From Petroclostridium xylanilyticum (GTDB lineage Bacteria; Bacillota; Clostridia; SK-Y3), in NCBI RefSeq assembly GCF_002252565.1, contig NZ_NPML01000019.1:62001-126000 (forward strand): 64,000 nt of DNA. The letters are read 5' to 3'. The notes below the pieces were generated by a model. The model had not been told where the DNA came from. It ran no database searches and worked only from the letters and a program-made list of their open reading frames with translations. The position numbers and the translations under genes are program-made. How positions within the stretch are numbered: the first letter of the stretch is position 1; every line of letters starts with the position of its first letter. This document shows positions 33,301 to 42,934 of this stretch, in pieces.

Positions 33301-34506
33301 ATGCAAGGTGGAGTAAGGAAACGTGGTAACAACTGGTATTACTATTTTGATTTAGGTAAAGTTAATGGGAAGAGAAAGAAGATTGAAAGAAAAGGTGGAA
33401 AAACGAAAAAGGAAGCTGAAGCAGCTTTAAGGAAAGCACTTCAGGAATATGAAAATGCCGGTTTATTCTTTGAACCAAGTGAAATATCTGTTGCTGATTA
33501 TATGGATTATTGGCTTAAAAACTATGTTGAAATGAACTGCAAGTATAACACTATTGATGGATATAAAAGAATTATTGAGAACCACATTAAACCAGCCCTT
33601 GGTTCATATAAACTAAAGTCTATTACTCCTGCTGTTCTTCAGCAATTTGTGAATGAAAAGTCCAATATGGGTTTTACAAGGCATTACCTGGTTAATATTA
33701 TGTCAGTGCTTTCAGGTTCATTTAAAGCAGCAGTTTTCCCTTATAAATTTATCAGGGAAAACCCAATGCAGTATGTAAAGCTTCCAAAGAATGAAAATAT
33801 CAAGGCTGAAACTGATAGGAAGGTAATCACCCAGGATGAATTTAAAAGGATTATTGAAAGATTCCCCCAGGGAAGTTCTTTCTATATTCCATTACAAATT
33901 GCATACCATACTGGAACAAGGGTTGGTGAATGCTGTGCTTTAACTTGGGATGATATTGACTTGGATAATAAAGATATTGATATTAATAAAATCCTGATTA
34001 AAAAAGGAAAGCAATGGTATTTTGGAACAACAAAAACTGTTTCATCAGTTCGCAAAATACCAATTGGTGATACTTTGGTTAATGTCCTGAAACAGCATAA
34101 AAAATGGCAAGCTGAAAACCGCTTAAAATGCGGTCAATTTTATAATTATTACTATAAAGACAAGAATGACAGGATTTATTCGGTTGATGGTACAAAAGAT
34201 TATAAAACCACTGATTCACAAATTCATTTTGTTTGCACCAAGGAAGATGGAACTTTGGTCACACCCGAAACCATTAAATATTGCAGCAGGGTAATAAATT
34301 ATGAATTGATGATTCAATTCAACTTCCATGCTTTGCGGCATACTCATGCCACCCTGTTAATTGAAAATGGTGCAAACATGAAGGATGTTCAGAAAAGGCT
34401 TGGTCATTCCAGGCTTGCAACTACAATGGACACCTACACACACGCAACAGAAAAAATGTCAAAGAATACGGTTGATATATTCGAAAAAATTTGCCACCCA
34501 CAATAA
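33301..34506 (+). CDS. Tyrosine recombinase / phage-type integrase
   Basis: 401 residues; AAAGGTGG precedes the ATG. Residues 1-55 form an AP2-like arm-binding domain (VRKRGNNWYYYFDLGKVNGK, KTKKEAEAALRKALQEYENA), 60-165 the core-binding domain (VADYMDYWLKNYVEMNCKYN) and 175-390 the catalytic domain. Catalytic residues are Arg207 (TGTRVGE), His343 and Arg346 (HALRHTHATLL), His369 (LGHSR) and Tyr379. It points out of the prophage toward rlmD and is followed by a terminator only. The prophage also has serine recombinases, so this enzyme may belong to a second, older element. Confidence 0.93.
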   Translation: MQGGVRKRGNNWYYYFDLGKVNGKRKKIERKGGKTKKEAEAALRKALQEYENAGLFFEPSEISVADYMDYWLKNYVEMNCKYNTIDGYKRIIENHIKPALGSYKLKSITPAVLQQFVNEKSNMGFTRHYLVNIMSVLSGSFKAAVFPYKFIRENPMQYVKLPKNENIKAETDRKVITQDEFKRIIERFPQGSSFYIPLQIAYHTGTRVGECCALTWDDIDLDNKDIDINKILIKKGKQWYFGTTKTVSSVRKIPIGDTLVNVLKQHKKWQAENRLKCGQFYNYYYKDKNDRIYSVDGTKDYKTTDSQIHFVCTKEDGTLVTPETIKYCSRVINYELMIQFNFHALRHTHATLLIENGANMKDVQKRLGHSRLATTMDTYTHATEKMSKNTVDIFEKICHPQ

Positions 34507-34522
34507 AATTAGGGTGGAAAGA

Positions 34523-34546
34523 GGGTGGAAAAACCACCCCTTTTTT
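34523..34546 (+). terminator. Intrinsic terminator between integrase and rlmD
   Basis: GGGTGG, AAAAA loop, CCACCC and TTTTTT. It ends the plus-strand integrase transcript and lies next to the 3' end of the convergent rlmD. Confidence 0.8.
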
Positions 34547-34549
34547 ATT

Positions 34550-35947
34550 TTATAAATCCCTAAAACCCTTGTCATTCCTCACTATTAGACAAACACATTC
34601 TGTATGGCTCGTATGAGGAAACATGTCCACCGGCTGCACTTCTATTGCCTTATATCCTCTATCTTCGAGAAATCTTAAATCTCTTGCTAAAGTACTGGGA
34701 TTACAGGATACATATACGATTTTTTCTACCTGCATTTTAGCAATGGCATCCAGCAAAACTTCATCACAGCCTTTGCGGGGAGGATCTACCACTACCACAT
34801 CCGCTTTGTATCCCTGCTTATATAATCTGGGAATTATTTCTTCTGCTGCCCCTACATAAAATTCTACATTATCAATATTATTTATTTTGGCATTTTGCTT
34901 TGCGTCTTCAATGGCCTCAGGGACAATTTCCACACCTACTACTTTTTTTGCCTTTTTGGCAAGAAATAGTGATATTGTGCCAATACCACAGTATAAGTCA
35001 AACACCGTCTCAGTCCCTTTCAGGCCAGCATATTCCAGCGCCTTATTATATAGAACTTCAGTCTGTACGGGGTTAACCTGGTAAAAAGACATGGGGGAAA
35101 TATTAAACTTTACGTCCCCAATATAATCTATGATGCTATCCGAGCCCCACAGTACCCTATTTTCCTGTCCGAGGATTACATTAGTAGCTTTAGTATTAAT
35201 GTTCTGAATAATACTCTTCACATCAGCACTAGTACTTCTAATCATGTCAATAAACTGTTCTTTGTTCGGTATATGAGTCCCGTTTGTCACCAGTACTACC
35301 ATGATTTCTCCCGTCTTGAACCCCACACGGGTAAAAATATGCCGTACCAGCCCTTTTCCTGTATTTTCATCATAAGAGGCAACATTGTTATTTTTCATCC
35401 ACAGCTTTAACTGCGTGATGATTTTATCATTTATTTTATGCTGTATATAGCAGGTATCCGTCTCTATAATCCTGTGGCTTTTTGGAGCATAGAAGCCCAC
35501 CTGGATCTGTTTCGTTGCTTCATCCGTACCCACCGGAAACTGAGCCTTGTTCCTGTATCTTTCCGGTCGGCTCATTCCTATGGCATCATGCACAACAATG
35601 TTCTCAAGCTTGCCTATACGCTCAAGGTTATCGATTACCTTTTGCTTTTTTAATTTTAATTGTTCCGGATATGCAAGGTGCTGCAGCTGACATCCTCCGC
35701 ATTTTACATGCATAGGGCACATAGGATTAACCCTGTTTTCTGACGGACTGATAATATCTATTAACTTGCCATAGGCATAGCTGCTCTTTACTTTTACAAT
35801 TTTTACTTTAATCCTGTCTCCAGGCAATGCATGGGGTACAAATACCGTAAAATTTTCTATCCTCCCTACTCCTTCACCTTCATGTCCCATGCTATGTATA
35901 TCCATTTCATAATATTCGTTCTTTTTCACTGGAATGTTTTTTGTCAT
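34550..35947 (-). CDS. rlmD: 23S rRNA (uracil-5-)-methyltransferase RlmD
   Basis: 465 residues from ATG at 35947 with GGAGCG before it; a TTG further upstream is less likely. A TRAM domain (YEMDIHSMGHEGEGVGRIEN) is followed by an iron-sulfur Cys cluster (MCPMHVKCGGCQLQHLAYPE), the SAM-binding fold (VFDLYCGIGTISLFLAKKAK) and the catalytic Cys loop (KIVYVSCNPSTLARDL). The family makes m5U in 23S rRNA. The convergent integrase ends 44 bases away, so the 3' end of rlmD is a candidate integration target. Confidence 0.93.
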   Translation of the reverse strand: MTKNIPVKKNEYYEMDIHSMGHEGEGVGRIENFTVFVPHALPGDRIKVKIVKVKSSYAYGKLIDIISPSENRVNPMCPMHVKCGGCQLQHLAYPEQLKLKKQKVIDNLERIGKLENIVVHDAIGMSRPERYRNKAQFPVGTDEATKQIQVGFYAPKSHRIIETDTCYIQHKINDKIITQLKLWMKNNNVASYDENTGKGLVRHIFTRVGFKTGEIMVVLVTNGTHIPNKEQFIDMIRSTSADVKSIIQNINTKATNVILGQENRVLWGSDSIIDYIGDVKFNISPMSFYQVNPVQTEVLYNKALEYAGLKGTETVFDLYCGIGTISLFLAKKAKKVVGVEIVPEAIEDAKQNAKINNIDNVEFYVGAAEEIIPRLYKQGYKADVVVVDPPRKGCDEVLLDAIAKMQVEKIVYVSCNPSTLARDLRFLEDRGYKAIEVQPVDMFPHTSHTECVCLIVRNDKGFRDL

Positions 35948-36172
35948 AAGTTCACGCTCCAAAATAATAGTTCGGAGTTCGGAGCTCGGAGTCCGGAGAA
36001 TAACACCTGATAATCTAACCCCGAACTGAAAATATGTTACTTATAGTATATGTTGTATTTCTTTATTCGTAAAGTAATATTTTGCTCTTGTTCCCGACTA
36101 ATAATTATTATTCTACATAAACTATGATTGTACTCAGAATATTTCAGAATATTAATGAAGGGTGGTGTATAA
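35948..36172. repeat. Intergenic gap with tandem 'TTCGGAG' repeats
   Basis: Near 35970-35999 the plus strand has GTTCGGAGTTCGGAGCTCGG followed by AGTCCGGAG, four degenerate copies of a 9-base unit. A related string (GGAGTTTGGAATTCGGAG) is found near 43610-43628, also between genes. The remainder of this gap is A/T-rich with no gene. Confidence 0.6.
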
Positions 36173-37258
36173 ATGCGTACAGCCATTATGGGCGCGGGTT
36201 TGTCCGGCTTATGCTGCGCATATATTTTAGAGAAATACGGATATAACTTTGACATATATGAAAATAGGAGTTGCGTTGGAGACCGGTTTGTTAATGGTGA
36301 AATCATCATGGAAATACTTGACCGCCCCGTTCAAGATATTTTTTCATTATTGGCAAAAGAGTACGGCTTGTACCTTAAAGCAGCGAATGTGATTAATAAA
36401 ATAATCATTAAGTCTCCAAAAGAAACTGCAACAATTCAAGACTTTATCGGTTACATCACCATACGGGGAAGGCATGAGCAATCTTTAGAAAAGCAAATTG
36501 CTGCTAACATAAAAAAGAGAATTATTTTTAATAGTGATAGAACGGTGGAAGACCTCCTTAAAAACTATGATAAGGTAGTATTAGCTACAGGAGATGGAAG
36601 TTATTCCGAGAAATTTAACAATTATACTGCTCACGTTCCTGTCAACCTTAAAGGCGCTACAATCGAAGGAGATTTTGATCCTAACACTGTAATCGCATGG
36701 TTAAACAATAATTTTGCCCCACAGGGATATGCGTATTTAATCCCATTTAACCAGAAGGAAGCAAATGTAGTAATTGCTTACCCTAATTATGAGCATAATA
36801 AAAAGTATTATATAGACCGGCTGTGGGACAATTTGTTAAACAGCTTTAACTTTAGATTTCGAATAACCGACCAGTTCCAGATTACGGACTACCAGCTAGG
36901 TATCGCTAAGAAGTGTAAGATAGACAATATCTTTTTTGTGGGTAACTGTTTTGGTACCACTATGCCATTTCTGGGATTCGGACAGACAGGAACCATACTG
37001 AGCGGGATATATGCCGGTATGGATATATGCGGTAAAAGTAAATATGAAAGGGAAATTAAAAAGCTAAGGAATAGTTACTTTGACTCTCTGGCACTGAGGC
37101 GCGAAATGGAAAAATTCAATAATAATGACTATGACAGGCTGGTGAAGCTTTTCAATACAAAATTAGGAAAAAAAGTATTTATTAATAAGAAGGTTAACTT
37201 TCTTAAATATGCTGTCAAGGCATCTAAGGTCCTTACAAGTCCTCATATGTCAAAATAG
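36173..37258 (+). CDS. FAD-dependent oxidoreductase, geranylgeranyl reductase-like
   Basis: 361 residues; GAAGGGTGG precedes the ATG. The N terminus is an FAD-binding Rossmann motif (AIMGAGLSGLCCAYILEKYG, then FDIYENR). A second conserved segment is KVVLATGDGSYSEK and a third NIFFVGNCFGTTMPFLGFGQ, TGTILSGIYAGMDIC, where the FAD ribityl-binding Gly cluster lies. The layout is that of the NAD(P)/FAD proteins related to geranylgeranyl reductases; the substrate is unknown. It is a single-gene unit followed by a terminator shared with spoVR. Confidence 0.78.
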   Translation: MRTAIMGAGLSGLCCAYILEKYGYNFDIYENRSCVGDRFVNGEIIMEILDRPVQDIFSLLAKEYGLYLKAANVINKIIIKSPKETATIQDFIGYITIRGRHEQSLEKQIAANIKKRIIFNSDRTVEDLLKNYDKVVLATGDGSYSEKFNNYTAHVPVNLKGATIEGDFDPNTVIAWLNNNFAPQGYAYLIPFNQKEANVVIAYPNYEHNKKYYIDRLWDNLLNSFNFRFRITDQFQITDYQLGIAKKCKIDNIFFVGNCFGTTMPFLGFGQTGTILSGIYAGMDICGKSKYEREIKKLRNSYFDSLALRREMEKFNNNDYDRLVKLFNTKLGKKVFINKKVNFLKYAVKASKVLTSPHMSK

Positions 37259-37287
37259 TCATATCTAATCTAAAGATATGACTATTT
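37253..37287. terminator. Bidirectional intrinsic terminator
   Basis: AAATAGTCATATCT and AGATATGACTATTT form a perfect 14-bp stem with a seven-base loop and a T-run on the plus strand; the A-run on the other side serves the minus strand. It separates the convergent flavoprotein and spoVR genes. Confidence 0.88.
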
Positions 37288-37293
37288 TTTACT

Positions 37294-38670
37294 TCATGCT
37301 CCATTCATCGATATCCTCTTATTCTCATCACATACAATGAGCTTTCTCACCCGGTCAATAACAGTCCTCAACATTACCTTTCCGCCCCAGAGTATAGAGA
37401 GATATTTTAGTGTTTCATAAGCATATGTCAGCTCCAGTTCTCTCCCCTCATATTCATGGACCAATAGTAAAGAACGGTCTTTGGGCGACATTTCAACTAC
37501 TTTAATACATGGAATTGTTGCCATGCCTATATTCTTTACGATAGTATCTCTTATTTTCTTCCACCCCTCCTCATCGGATACTTCCTCGATTACATAATTG
37601 CTTCCTTTCTTGGCATATTCAAATAAATTCATCTCACTGCAAAGTTCTTGCGTAAGATACCTTCTGATAAATGATTCATCCCTCTCCAAGTGGCGGACCT
37701 CAAATATTTTATCTTTTCCGAAACGTTTTTCAATATCTTCAAAAATCTTAAACCCCAGATAATAAGGATTAAGGGCACCTAAAAAGGGTCTGATGACCTG
37801 ATTGTGCCGGCTCAAAAACTCCATATGAAGGTCCTGTGGTAATTCCAACTTGTTTAAAATCCTGTAGTGCCAGTAGCTGGCCCAGCCCTCATTCATAATC
37901 TTTGTCTCAATCTGAGGAATGAAATATTTTGTTTCTTCTACCACAATCCTTAAGATATCTTTTTCCCATTCCTCTAGATTACTATACTGTATTATAAATT
38001 CCATAATATCTTCGGTAGGTTCTAAAGGAATCTTGGTCAGATTTGGAAAAGGTACATCCTTTCTTTTGTCTAATAGACCATTCACTTTTATTTCCTCATA
38101 ATATTTATCAAGAAGTTTTTTCTTTTTTTCTTCTTCAGATAACTTTTTATTCCCTATCACTCTGGTCGTCTGAAATCGTAATGCATGTGCCGCATCCAGT
38201 ATACGTTCTACCTTCTCGTAGCCAATGCTGGGGTCCTGGATGTAATTTCTTACTCTACCGGCATGGTTTTTGAACATTTCAACCGTGGACTCTGCCAAAG
38301 TGCCTTCTACAAATAACCGGTTATTTTTGAAAAAATCATTATGTCCGTAGACGTGGGCAATGGTAAGAATCTGCAGGAGTAAGGTATTATCTCTCATAAG
38401 GTATGCAATACACGGATTTGAATTAATCACCATTTCATAAGGTAAGCCTTCTAAATTATACGTATAGAGTGTCTTTTTCTTTTCATAGGCCTTGCCGTAG
38501 CTCCAGTGCGGGTAATGGGATGGCATCCCCACATAAGCCTCATAACAAAGCATATCCTCATAACTGCAAATTTCAAACTCCTGCGGATAACAATCTAAAC
38601 CCTCATCTTTTACAACTTCTTCAATTTTATTATTCCAATCTTCCAACTGCTTAATAGTATACTCCATCAT
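37294..38670 (-). CDS. SpoVR family protein
   Basis: 458 residues from ATG at 38670. The conserved N terminus is EDWNNKIEEVVKDEGLDCYP, followed by MPSHYPHWSYGKAYEKKKTL, NPCIAYLMRDNTLLLQILTI, AHVYGHNDFFKNNRLF and a central NEGWASYWHYRILNKLELPQ. SpoVR of Bacillus is needed for the spore cortex, and its homologue YcgB in enterobacteria belongs to a stress regulon with PrkA (YeaG) and YeaH. Biochemical activity is unknown. Here it is the last gene of prkA-yhbH-spoVR, starting ten bases after the yhbH stop. Confidence 0.95.
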   Translation of the reverse strand: MMEYTIKQLEDWNNKIEEVVKDEGLDCYPQEFEICSYEDMLCYEAYVGMPSHYPHWSYGKAYEKKKTLYTYNLEGLPYEMVINSNPCIAYLMRDNTLLLQILTIAHVYGHNDFFKNNRLFVEGTLAESTVEMFKNHAGRVRNYIQDPSIGYEKVERILDAAHALRFQTTRVIGNKKLSEEEKKKKLLDKYYEEIKVNGLLDKRKDVPFPNLTKIPLEPTEDIMEFIIQYSNLEEWEKDILRIVVEETKYFIPQIETKIMNEGWASYWHYRILNKLELPQDLHMEFLSRHNQVIRPFLGALNPYYLGFKIFEDIEKRFGKDKIFEVRHLERDESFIRRYLTQELCSEMNLFEYAKKGSNYVIEEVSDEEGWKKIRDTIVKNIGMATIPCIKVVEMSPKDRSLLLVHEYEGRELELTYAYETLKYLSILWGGKVMLRTVIDRVRKLIVCDENKRISMNGA

Positions 38671-38680
38671 AAGCAAATTG

Positions 38681-39868
38681 TTATTCCTTGAATGCCTTTT
38701 CTTTATCTAATAATTTTCTAAGAGCAGGAATAACATCCTCCTTCTTTGACATGGTAACAATTGAAAAATTCGGATATTTTACCTTTGAGGCAAATTCTTC
38801 CCTAATGGTACTAATTGGCGTATAGTAACCAAGCATAATCTCTCCGTATCCAAACAGGTTGCACGTTTCGCACAGTTTTTTGGCAAGTTCTACAGCTTTT
38901 GGATTATCTTCTGCCCAGTTATCACCATCGCTGCAATGAAATGCGTATATATTCCATATTGCAGGATCGTACCTTTTTTCAATAATTTCAAGGGCTTTCT
39001 GGTAACCACTGCTGATGTATGTGCCTCCCGATTCGCCCCTATGGAAGAATTCATCTTCCGTCACTTCCTTGGCAACTGTCGAATGGGCTACAAACACGAT
39101 TTCTACATTTACATACTTTAACCTTATAAACTGGTATAAAAGGAAATAAAAGCTTCTTGCAAGATATTTCTTTGTAATATCCATTGACCCGGAGGTATCC
39201 ATAATGCAAATTACTACTGCATTCGATTCCCGTTTTACATCCTGCCGTAAGCGATAATACCTTAAATCATCTTCTTTAAAAGGAAATCTTTCTCTCTCTT
39301 CCTGTTGTTCATATAATTCAGGGTTTTCTTTTTTTCCTCTCTTGTATGCTTTTTCCCTTTTAATTTTTTCAACAACAGATCTTTTTTTAGCTAGACGTGG
39401 CCGAATCCCCTTACGTTGATAGCCTAACTTTTTAAAGATTTTTTCAGATTCTATCTCATTAAATTTCTTCCGTTCCATAAAAGGCAGATTCAAATCTTCA
39501 AATAAATAGTTAATCAATTCTTCTATAGTTATCTCAGTTTCATAGATATCCTCACCTTCATTGCTTCCTGCCTGCCCCTGTCCTTGTCCCTTTTGCATAT
39601 CATCGCTGCTTATTTTATCTCCCCGTTTTTCGCTGCCATCTCCTGAACCCACTCCCGGTTTATTCTTTCCATAAATGAATTGATATTCCTTGAGTCCCCT
39701 AATAGGGATTTTTACTTTTTTATCTTTACTTTGTCCAATAATACTCTCTTCTGCAATAATATTACCTATATTTCTCTTAATGGAATCCTCCACCAACTCT
39801 CTATGTCTTCTCCTATCCTCTGCCGACCGGTCCCGTCCCCTGCTATCGAATTCCCGAAATATAGCCAT
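38681..39868 (-). CDS. yhbH: YhbH/YeaH family protein (DUF444)
   Basis: 395 residues. [20 protein letters not shown], a basic Gln/Gly linker, a region [20 protein letters not shown], and a von Willebrand A-type domain with a metal-site motif CIMDTSGSM and [15 protein letters not shown]. The family acts with the PrkA kinase; in Bacillus yhbH is sporulation-controlled. It lies between prkA and spoVR as part of one operon. Confidence 0.95.
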   Translation of the reverse strand: MAIFREFDSRGRDRSAEDRRRHRELVEDSIKRNIGNIIAEESIIGQSKDKKVKIPIRGLKEYQFIYGKNKPGVGSGDGSEKRGDKISSDDMQKGQGQGQAGSNEGEDIYETEITIEELINYLFEDLNLPFMERKKFNEIESEKIFKKLGYQRKGIRPRLAKKRSVVEKIKREKAYKRGKKENPELYEQQEERERFPFKEDDLRYYRLRQDVKRESNAVVICIMDTSGSMDITKKYLARSFYFLLYQFIRLKYVNVEIVFVAHSTVAKEVTEDEFFHRGESGGTYISSGYQKALEIIEKRYDPAIWNIYAFHCSDGDNWAEDNPKAVELAKKLCETCNLFGYGEIMLGYYTPISTIREEFASKVKYPNFSIVTMSKKEDVIPALRKLLDKEKAFKE

Positions 39869-39886
39869 ATACTCACTCCATTCACA

Positions 39887-41809
39887 TCAGTCTTTCCACA
39901 AATTATTCGCAGCATATTTGAGAATTACATTACAGCAGTGGTCGCAGTATCCGTTTCTTTTCATTTCTTCCACCATTGCATTATATTTCTCATTCTGTTC
40001 TTTATCTCTAACCTTCGTACGGGTAATTATTCTACTCAACTCTTTTACAGAAGCCGTCAACTTCTTTTCTATCGCTTCCCTTAAAGGTTCATAGCAGGAA
40101 TAATCTACCTTGCCACCGCTCCTCATTACAAAGAACATATAAGCCGTGACATCCTGCCGGAATCCGCGCGCTGCAGTTTCGGTAATACCTATCTGTTCTT
40201 CAATGGACCTTAAGAATTTTTCATCCGGTTCTAACTCTTCACCGGTACTTCTATCTTTAATCTTTGTTTTGTTTACATATGCTTCTGCATGGTCCAGGTA
40301 ATTGTTGAACAAATCTTCTGCCTGTTCCCTATAACCATGTATAAATGCTTTTGTGACTTCTTTTTCAAGTATTTTATGATATTCCTTCTTTATTGAATCC
40401 TGCAGGAAGTTCAGATACTTTTTCTTGTCGTCATCACTAATTGCCAGCTCTTTCACAGACTTCACCAGCGTCTCAAGAACGATAATCGGATTAATGCAAT
40501 TATGTTCCGACTCTGCGAGTGCAGTATCCAATGCCTTCATGATAAATCTTGTAGATATTCCTGTCATTCCTTCCCGGGGTGCTTCTTCCCTGAGTTCCAG
40601 TATATCTACTTTCTTTGTAGTACCCTTTTCAACAATCTCCTCACCATTATATATTTTAAGCTTGGTCATAGGATCTACCTTAGGTGATGGTGTCAGTCGT
40701 GTCAAAATCGCAAACATGGAAGCCACTTCTATGGTATGAGGCGCAATATGGGCATTAAATTTACTCTTGTTTAAAATCTTGTTATAAATCTTTATTTCTT
40801 CATTTAATTCAAGACAATAAGGAATCTCAATCTTTACTATTCTGTCCAGGATTGCTTCATTGGTATGGTCTGCTTTAAATTTATTCCATTCAGCCTCATT
40901 GGAATGGGCCAAAATAATACCGTCAAAGTATATCATGGCACCTTTGCCGGGAGAAGGAATACTTTTTTCCTGTGTTGCCGTTATCATGGTATGGAGGTAT
41001 TCCACCTCATTTTTAAAAACCTCGATAAATTCTACGATTCCTCTATTGCCAACATTGAAAGCCCCATTCAAAGACAATACCCTCGGGTCGTCTTCAGAGT
41101 ACAAGTCCAGCTTGGATATATCTACTGAACCAATAAGCACAGAAGTATCCTGGTTATTAGGGTCAACAGGCGGAACGACTCCTATCCCTTTTCTTGACCG
41201 GATGCTAAAGTCTACCGTTTCCACAGGGAATCTTTCAAATTCTCCATTATATTCCTCTTTCAGCCTGTACCGGCAAATAGGACATAGTTCTCCTTCTATC
41301 TGTACCCCCAGTAGATCCTCAAACTGCTTTCTCAGGTGTTTCGGAATAAGATGAAGCGGCTCCTCTCTCATAGGGCAACCTTTAATTGCATATATTGGAG
41401 GGCTCATTTCCAGAGCTTTCTTTAATACCTCCATGATAGATGATTTTCCTGCCCCTACCGGCCCTACGAGGTAAAGCACCTGGCGTGATTCCTCCCCTTT
41501 CATGGCTGCTGCATGAAAATATCTCACAATTTTCATTAAAGTCTTATCAATACCAAAGAAGTCATCTTTGAAGAAATTATACTTCTTGATGACATCATTG
41601 CCATAAATCCTCCTTAACCTCGGATTCTCCTCCGTATTAATTATTTCAACTCCCTTACTTACAATTGTCTCATACATTCTTTGATGTGCCAGCATACATA
41701 GAGAAGGATTTTCTTTTAATACCTCAAGATAATCTAAAAATGTTCCTTCAAAATGCTGCTTTCTTCTCTCTTCCCTATCTTTCTTAATGAGGTCTGCAAA
41801 TTTTGTCAT
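39887..41809 (-). CDS. prkA: Serine protein kinase PrkA
   Basis: 640 residues from ATG at 41809, with AAAAGGAGG upstream. An AAA-type domain has YLVGPVGAGKSSIMEVLKKA (Walker A) and IYFDGIILAHSNEAEWNKFK. A long helical C-terminal PrkA domain follows (TRFIMKALDTALAESEHNCI, ... KVDYSCYEPLREAIEK). The Cys-rich segments CPICRYRL and NGYCDHCCNVILKYA could bind metal. PrkA homologues are kinase- or protease-type AAA proteins induced in sporulation and stress. It is first in the three-gene unit. Confidence 0.95.
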   Translation of the reverse strand: MTKFADLIKKDREERRKQHFEGTFLDYLEVLKENPSLCMLAHQRMYETIVSKGVEIINTEENPRLRRIYGNDVIKKYNFFKDDFFGIDKTLMKIVRYFHAAAMKGEESRQVLYLVGPVGAGKSSIMEVLKKALEMSPPIYAIKGCPMREEPLHLIPKHLRKQFEDLLGVQIEGELCPICRYRLKEEYNGEFERFPVETVDFSIRSRKGIGVVPPVDPNNQDTSVLIGSVDISKLDLYSEDDPRVLSLNGAFNVGNRGIVEFIEVFKNEVEYLHTMITATQEKSIPSPGKGAMIYFDGIILAHSNEAEWNKFKADHTNEAILDRIVKIEIPYCLELNEEIKIYNKILNKSKFNAHIAPHTIEVASMFAILTRLTPSPKVDPMTKLKIYNGEEIVEKGTTKKVDILELREEAPREGMTGISTRFIMKALDTALAESEHNCINPIIVLETLVKSVKELAISDDDKKKYLNFLQDSIKKEYHKILEKEVTKAFIHGYREQAEDLFNNYLDHAEAYVNKTKIKDRSTGEELEPDEKFLRSIEEQIGITETAARGFRQDVTAYMFFVMRSGGKVDYSCYEPLREAIEKKLTASVKELSRIITRTKVRDKEQNEKYNAMVEEMKRNGYCDHCCNVILKYAANNLWKD

Positions 41810-41914
41810 TGTGTTTAATAACCTCCTTTTCCTGCAGAGCAAGCTATTAGTTTGTTGCAATTCCTATTAGGTTTCTTATTCATTTTTTAAGATATAAAAT
41901 ATTATATAATTGAT

Positions 41915-42002
41915 GTTTATAGTTTACGGTTAACCGTTTTTGGTACTATCGCAAGAATGTTATTCAAACAATTCTGTAAACTGTTAACCGTGAACTATAA
42001 AC
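41915..42002. repeat. Intergenic inverted repeat (20-bp arms)
   Basis: GTTTATAGTTTACGGTTAAC (41915-41934) and GTTAACCGTGAACTATAAAC (41983-42002) are inverse copies with one mismatch, separated by 48 bases. The sequence type (strings of AGTTCACGGTTAAC) recurs at 63562-63631. It lies in the divergent gap before the prkA and DUF6648 genes and is probably a member of a dispersed palindromic repeat family. Confidence 0.75.
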
Positions 42003-42137
42003 TTATGTATTATAATACATATGTATGTTGGCAGTTGTCATTTTAACACCTTAATATTTGTACATAAGGTAATAAATATTTTTAAATAAAAATATGTTAT
42101 AATAATGGTACGGGTTGAAAGGAACTGGAGTGATAGC

Positions 42138-42668
42138 ATGTCTAGAAACATATTTGATGAATTTTTTGCAAACCGTCAAAGCTTAATCGACCAGTACAAG
42201 AAAGGAGATCTTACAAAAGAAGAGTTTATAGAAAGCAATTACTATTATATCCAATCCATGAACACAAAACCTTTTCAAAGGGTGGATAATATCAAAAAGG
42301 GACTGTTCAACTATCAGTATTATAATGTTCTGGCGAAATACTGCCAGAAACGTGCACACGAATCGCCTAACGGAAGCCTTCAGAAAGAGGATTTCCTGGA
42401 GAAAGCCAACTACTATTATTCAAAAAAAGACAATGTAACAATGAAGATTTTAGAAATTCTTGATTATACAGGTGTGGATGCGTATTATGTGAAAGTAAAT
42501 TCACCCAACCTGAAAAACAAGTTATTTGAAATTGTTCTAAAAGACTATGAAAATGTTATTTTGCATTCGAAAAATGAAAAAATTAAAGATCGACTGGTAG
42601 AAGAAGGAGTATTTAGAGATGAAAAAATTAAGTCGGTGATAGATAGTTATATTAATCAGAAATATTAA
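42138..42668 (+). CDS. DUF6648-like protein
   Basis: 176 residues from ATG at 42138, which has ACTGGAGTG upstream; an earlier in-frame ATG at 42105 lacks a site. Seen: RNIFDEFFANRQSLIDQYKK, GDLTKEEFIESNYYYIQSMN and KIKDRLVEEGVFRDEKIKSV. It is soluble and helical. The sequence resembles a conserved clostridial family (DUF6648) of unknown function. It is transcribed alone, divergent from prkA. Confidence 0.7.
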   Translation: MSRNIFDEFFANRQSLIDQYKKGDLTKEEFIESNYYYIQSMNTKPFQRVDNIKKGLFNYQYYNVLAKYCQKRAHESPNGSLQKEDFLEKANYYYSKKDNVTMKILEILDYTGVDAYYVKVNSPNLKNKLFEIVLKDYENVILHSKNEKIKDRLVEEGVFRDEKIKSVIDSYINQKY

Positions 42669-42934
42669 TTGAGATTGAGGCTAATATGAAAATAGTGGGA
42701 AGTGGATAGTGGACAGTGGGGAGTAAAACCGAAACCACAAAAAAGTCCGGTTTAGCAGGAAGAAGGGATGCGACTTGGGGACGGTTCGTCTGTCGAATGC
42801 GCTTTTCATGCGACTGAGGAACCGTCCCCATGTCGAAGCCCTGAGCAATCAAGCATATTTTCATCATTATTTGTGCCGAGCTTGCCCGGAAAATCACCCC
42901 ATGGAGGGTGATTTTAGGCTTATAAAATCTATTT
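42669..42934. repeat. Intergenic repeat cluster with GGGGACGGTTC inverted repeat
   Basis: GGGGACGGTTC at 42777-42787 is repeated inversely as GAACCGTCCCC at 42819-42829, with the surrounding GTCTGTCGAATGCG and GCGACTGAG also roughly inverse. This 'ggggacggttc' palindrome is a well-known dispersed repeat of Clostridia. Before it, near 42696-42726, are degenerate direct repeats (GTGGGAAGTGGATAGTGGAC, then AGTGGGGAG). No gene is seen. Confidence 0.75.
42891..42915 (-). terminator. Hairpin downstream of the sirtuin gene
   Basis: AAATCACCC and GGGTGATTT pair across a short CATGGA loop; on the minus strand a TTTT run follows. It lies 20 bases after the sirtuin stop. Confidence 0.6.

Noticed and set aside
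36037-36309. Minus-strand frame of 90 codons
   Set aside because: Overlaps the start of the flavoprotein gene in antisense and has no family resemblance.
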